From NCBI RefSeq assembly GCF_025685655.1, contig NZ_JAGSYG010000001.1:248001-312000 (forward strand): a DNA stretch of 64,000 nucleotides. The letters are read 5' to 3'. The translations under genes and the position numbers were made by a program. The DNA comes from Acidicapsa ligni (GTDB lineage Bacteria > Acidobacteriota > Terriglobia > Terriglobales > Acidobacteriaceae). The stretch's first letter is position 1, and every line of letters begins with the position of its first letter. The notes under the pieces are model-generated. The model was not told where the DNA came from. It saw only the letters and a program-made list of their open reading frames with translations, and made no database searches. Below are positions 63,573 to 64,000 of this stretch, piece by piece.

Positions 63573-64000
63573 TCATCCGCCACATTTCAGGGTGCACAAA
63601 TCCTGCCTGAGCCTGTCCGCATTCGATGACTGCCCCAGCTCGGCTTCGACTGCGGCATGCTCGCTCACCCATATTGGCACCGCTTTTGCCAGCACTCTTC
63701 TACCCTCTATAGTCAATCTCAACACCTTGCTGCGACGGTCACCCTCCTCCGCCTCAAGAGTTAGCAGATCGCGCCCGTATAGCACGCGTGCCGCGGCAGT
63801 GAGTGTCGTCCGGTCCATCCCCAGCAGTTCTGCGACGGAGCTGACCGTTGCCCGCGGCACTCCCGGCAAGTTGGGCCGATTCAGGCTCATCAGCAGCGAG
63901 AATTGCCCATTGGTCAACCCAACCGGCCTCAAAGCCATATCGAACCGCCGGGCCAATATCCGCGCAGCTCTTTGCACGTGCAGGCATAAACAGGTGTCGC
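63573..64000 (-). CDS. MarR family transcriptional regulator (5' partial)
   Basis: Winged-helix regulator. The visible part (about 142 codons) has the MarR N-terminal helix (LHVQRAARILARRFD), VGLTNGQFSLLMSL, the recognition region SVAELLGMDRTTLTAAARVL, the wing DRRSKVLRLT and a Cys-containing end. A GTG lies at 63977, but the frame continues upstream in family-like sequence (DTCLCLHVQRAARI). The true start is therefore probably beyond the window end. Convergent with the O-methyltransferase gene, so control of that gene is not implied. Confidence 0.85.
   Translation of the reverse strand, partial: DTCLCLHVQRAARILARRFDMALRPVGLTNGQFSLLMSLNRPNLPGVPRATVSSVAELLGMDRTTLTAAARVLYGRDLLTLEAEEGDRRSKVLRLTIEGRRVLAKAVPIWVSEHAAVEAELGQSSNADRLRQDLCTLKCGG

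Overview
The window looks like a chromosomal segment of an acidobacterium, most likely class Terriglobia (Acidobacteriaceae-like). This is inferred from gene content, not from a marker phylogeny. Pointers are a very large Oar-like TonB-dependent receptor with an N-terminal carboxypeptidase-regulatory-like domain, a CRTAC/ASPIC-UnbV protein beside a multiheme cytochrome, a DUF3536-type GH57 protein, an HpnI-like glycosyltransferase, a PadR regulator with a linked membrane protein and ABC exporter, and many secreted TPR proteins. Genes are tightly packed, often with 1-11 bp overlaps. No phage, insertion sequence, CRISPR array, tRNA or rRNA was recognised.

Layout. 1-4.4 kb (minus): exbB (cut by the window edge), tonB, secF, secD and yajC, an envelope energy and export block. 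5.1-7.8 kb (minus): a secreted unknown, then gatA and gatC (no gatB here). 8.0-15.2 kb (plus): a secreted esterase, an AlkA-like glycosylase, a GH57 protein and a TIM-barrel/sulfatase-modifying-factor-like fusion. 15.2-20.2 kb (minus): a Rieske oxygenase overlapping hpnI, then two MacB-type permeases without an ATPase. 20.4-26.2 kb (minus): dut, the RNase P RNA, an orphan MNT-type nucleotidyltransferase, a secreted GH2 enzyme, a His-rich secreted protein and glyA.

26.3-31.0 kb (plus): a DUF1223 protein, an M23 peptidase, and an operon of two paralogous unknown proteins with a DyP-type peroxidase. 31.0-36.5 kb: an ABHD18-like hydrolase, a UbiA-like membrane protein coupled to a methyltransferase, a previously uncalled 29-residue membrane protein, and myo-inositol oxygenase facing a GRP/RhaT-type sugar porter. 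36.5-43.2 kb (minus): an outer-membrane receptor, two TPR proteins and the porter, joined by single-base overlaps. 44.1-47.8 kb (minus): a seven-heme cytochrome/TPR protein that seems to start at CTG, and a CRTAC protein that starts at TTG. 47.9-50.1 kb (minus): hemB, a zinc-ribbon membrane protein and a truncated haemoglobin. 50.2-57.0 kb (plus): mutS2, an acyltransferase, folK and a second TonB receptor. 57.0-64.0 kb: padR with a membrane protein, divergent from an ABC exporter; then a GNAT, a small unknown, tgt, an O-methyltransferase and a MarR regulator cut by the window end.

Two sequence-level signals run across the window. Short degenerate tandem duplications (units of 12, 14, 15, 17 or about 20 bp) sit at gene ends, at gene starts and in linkers at eleven places or more. 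A hairpin element built on AAAAGCTGAAAG/GCTAAAAGCT recurs between genes and covers a ribosome binding site. The best candidate for an undescribed system is the DyP peroxidase operon with its two homologous partners (28303-31000).
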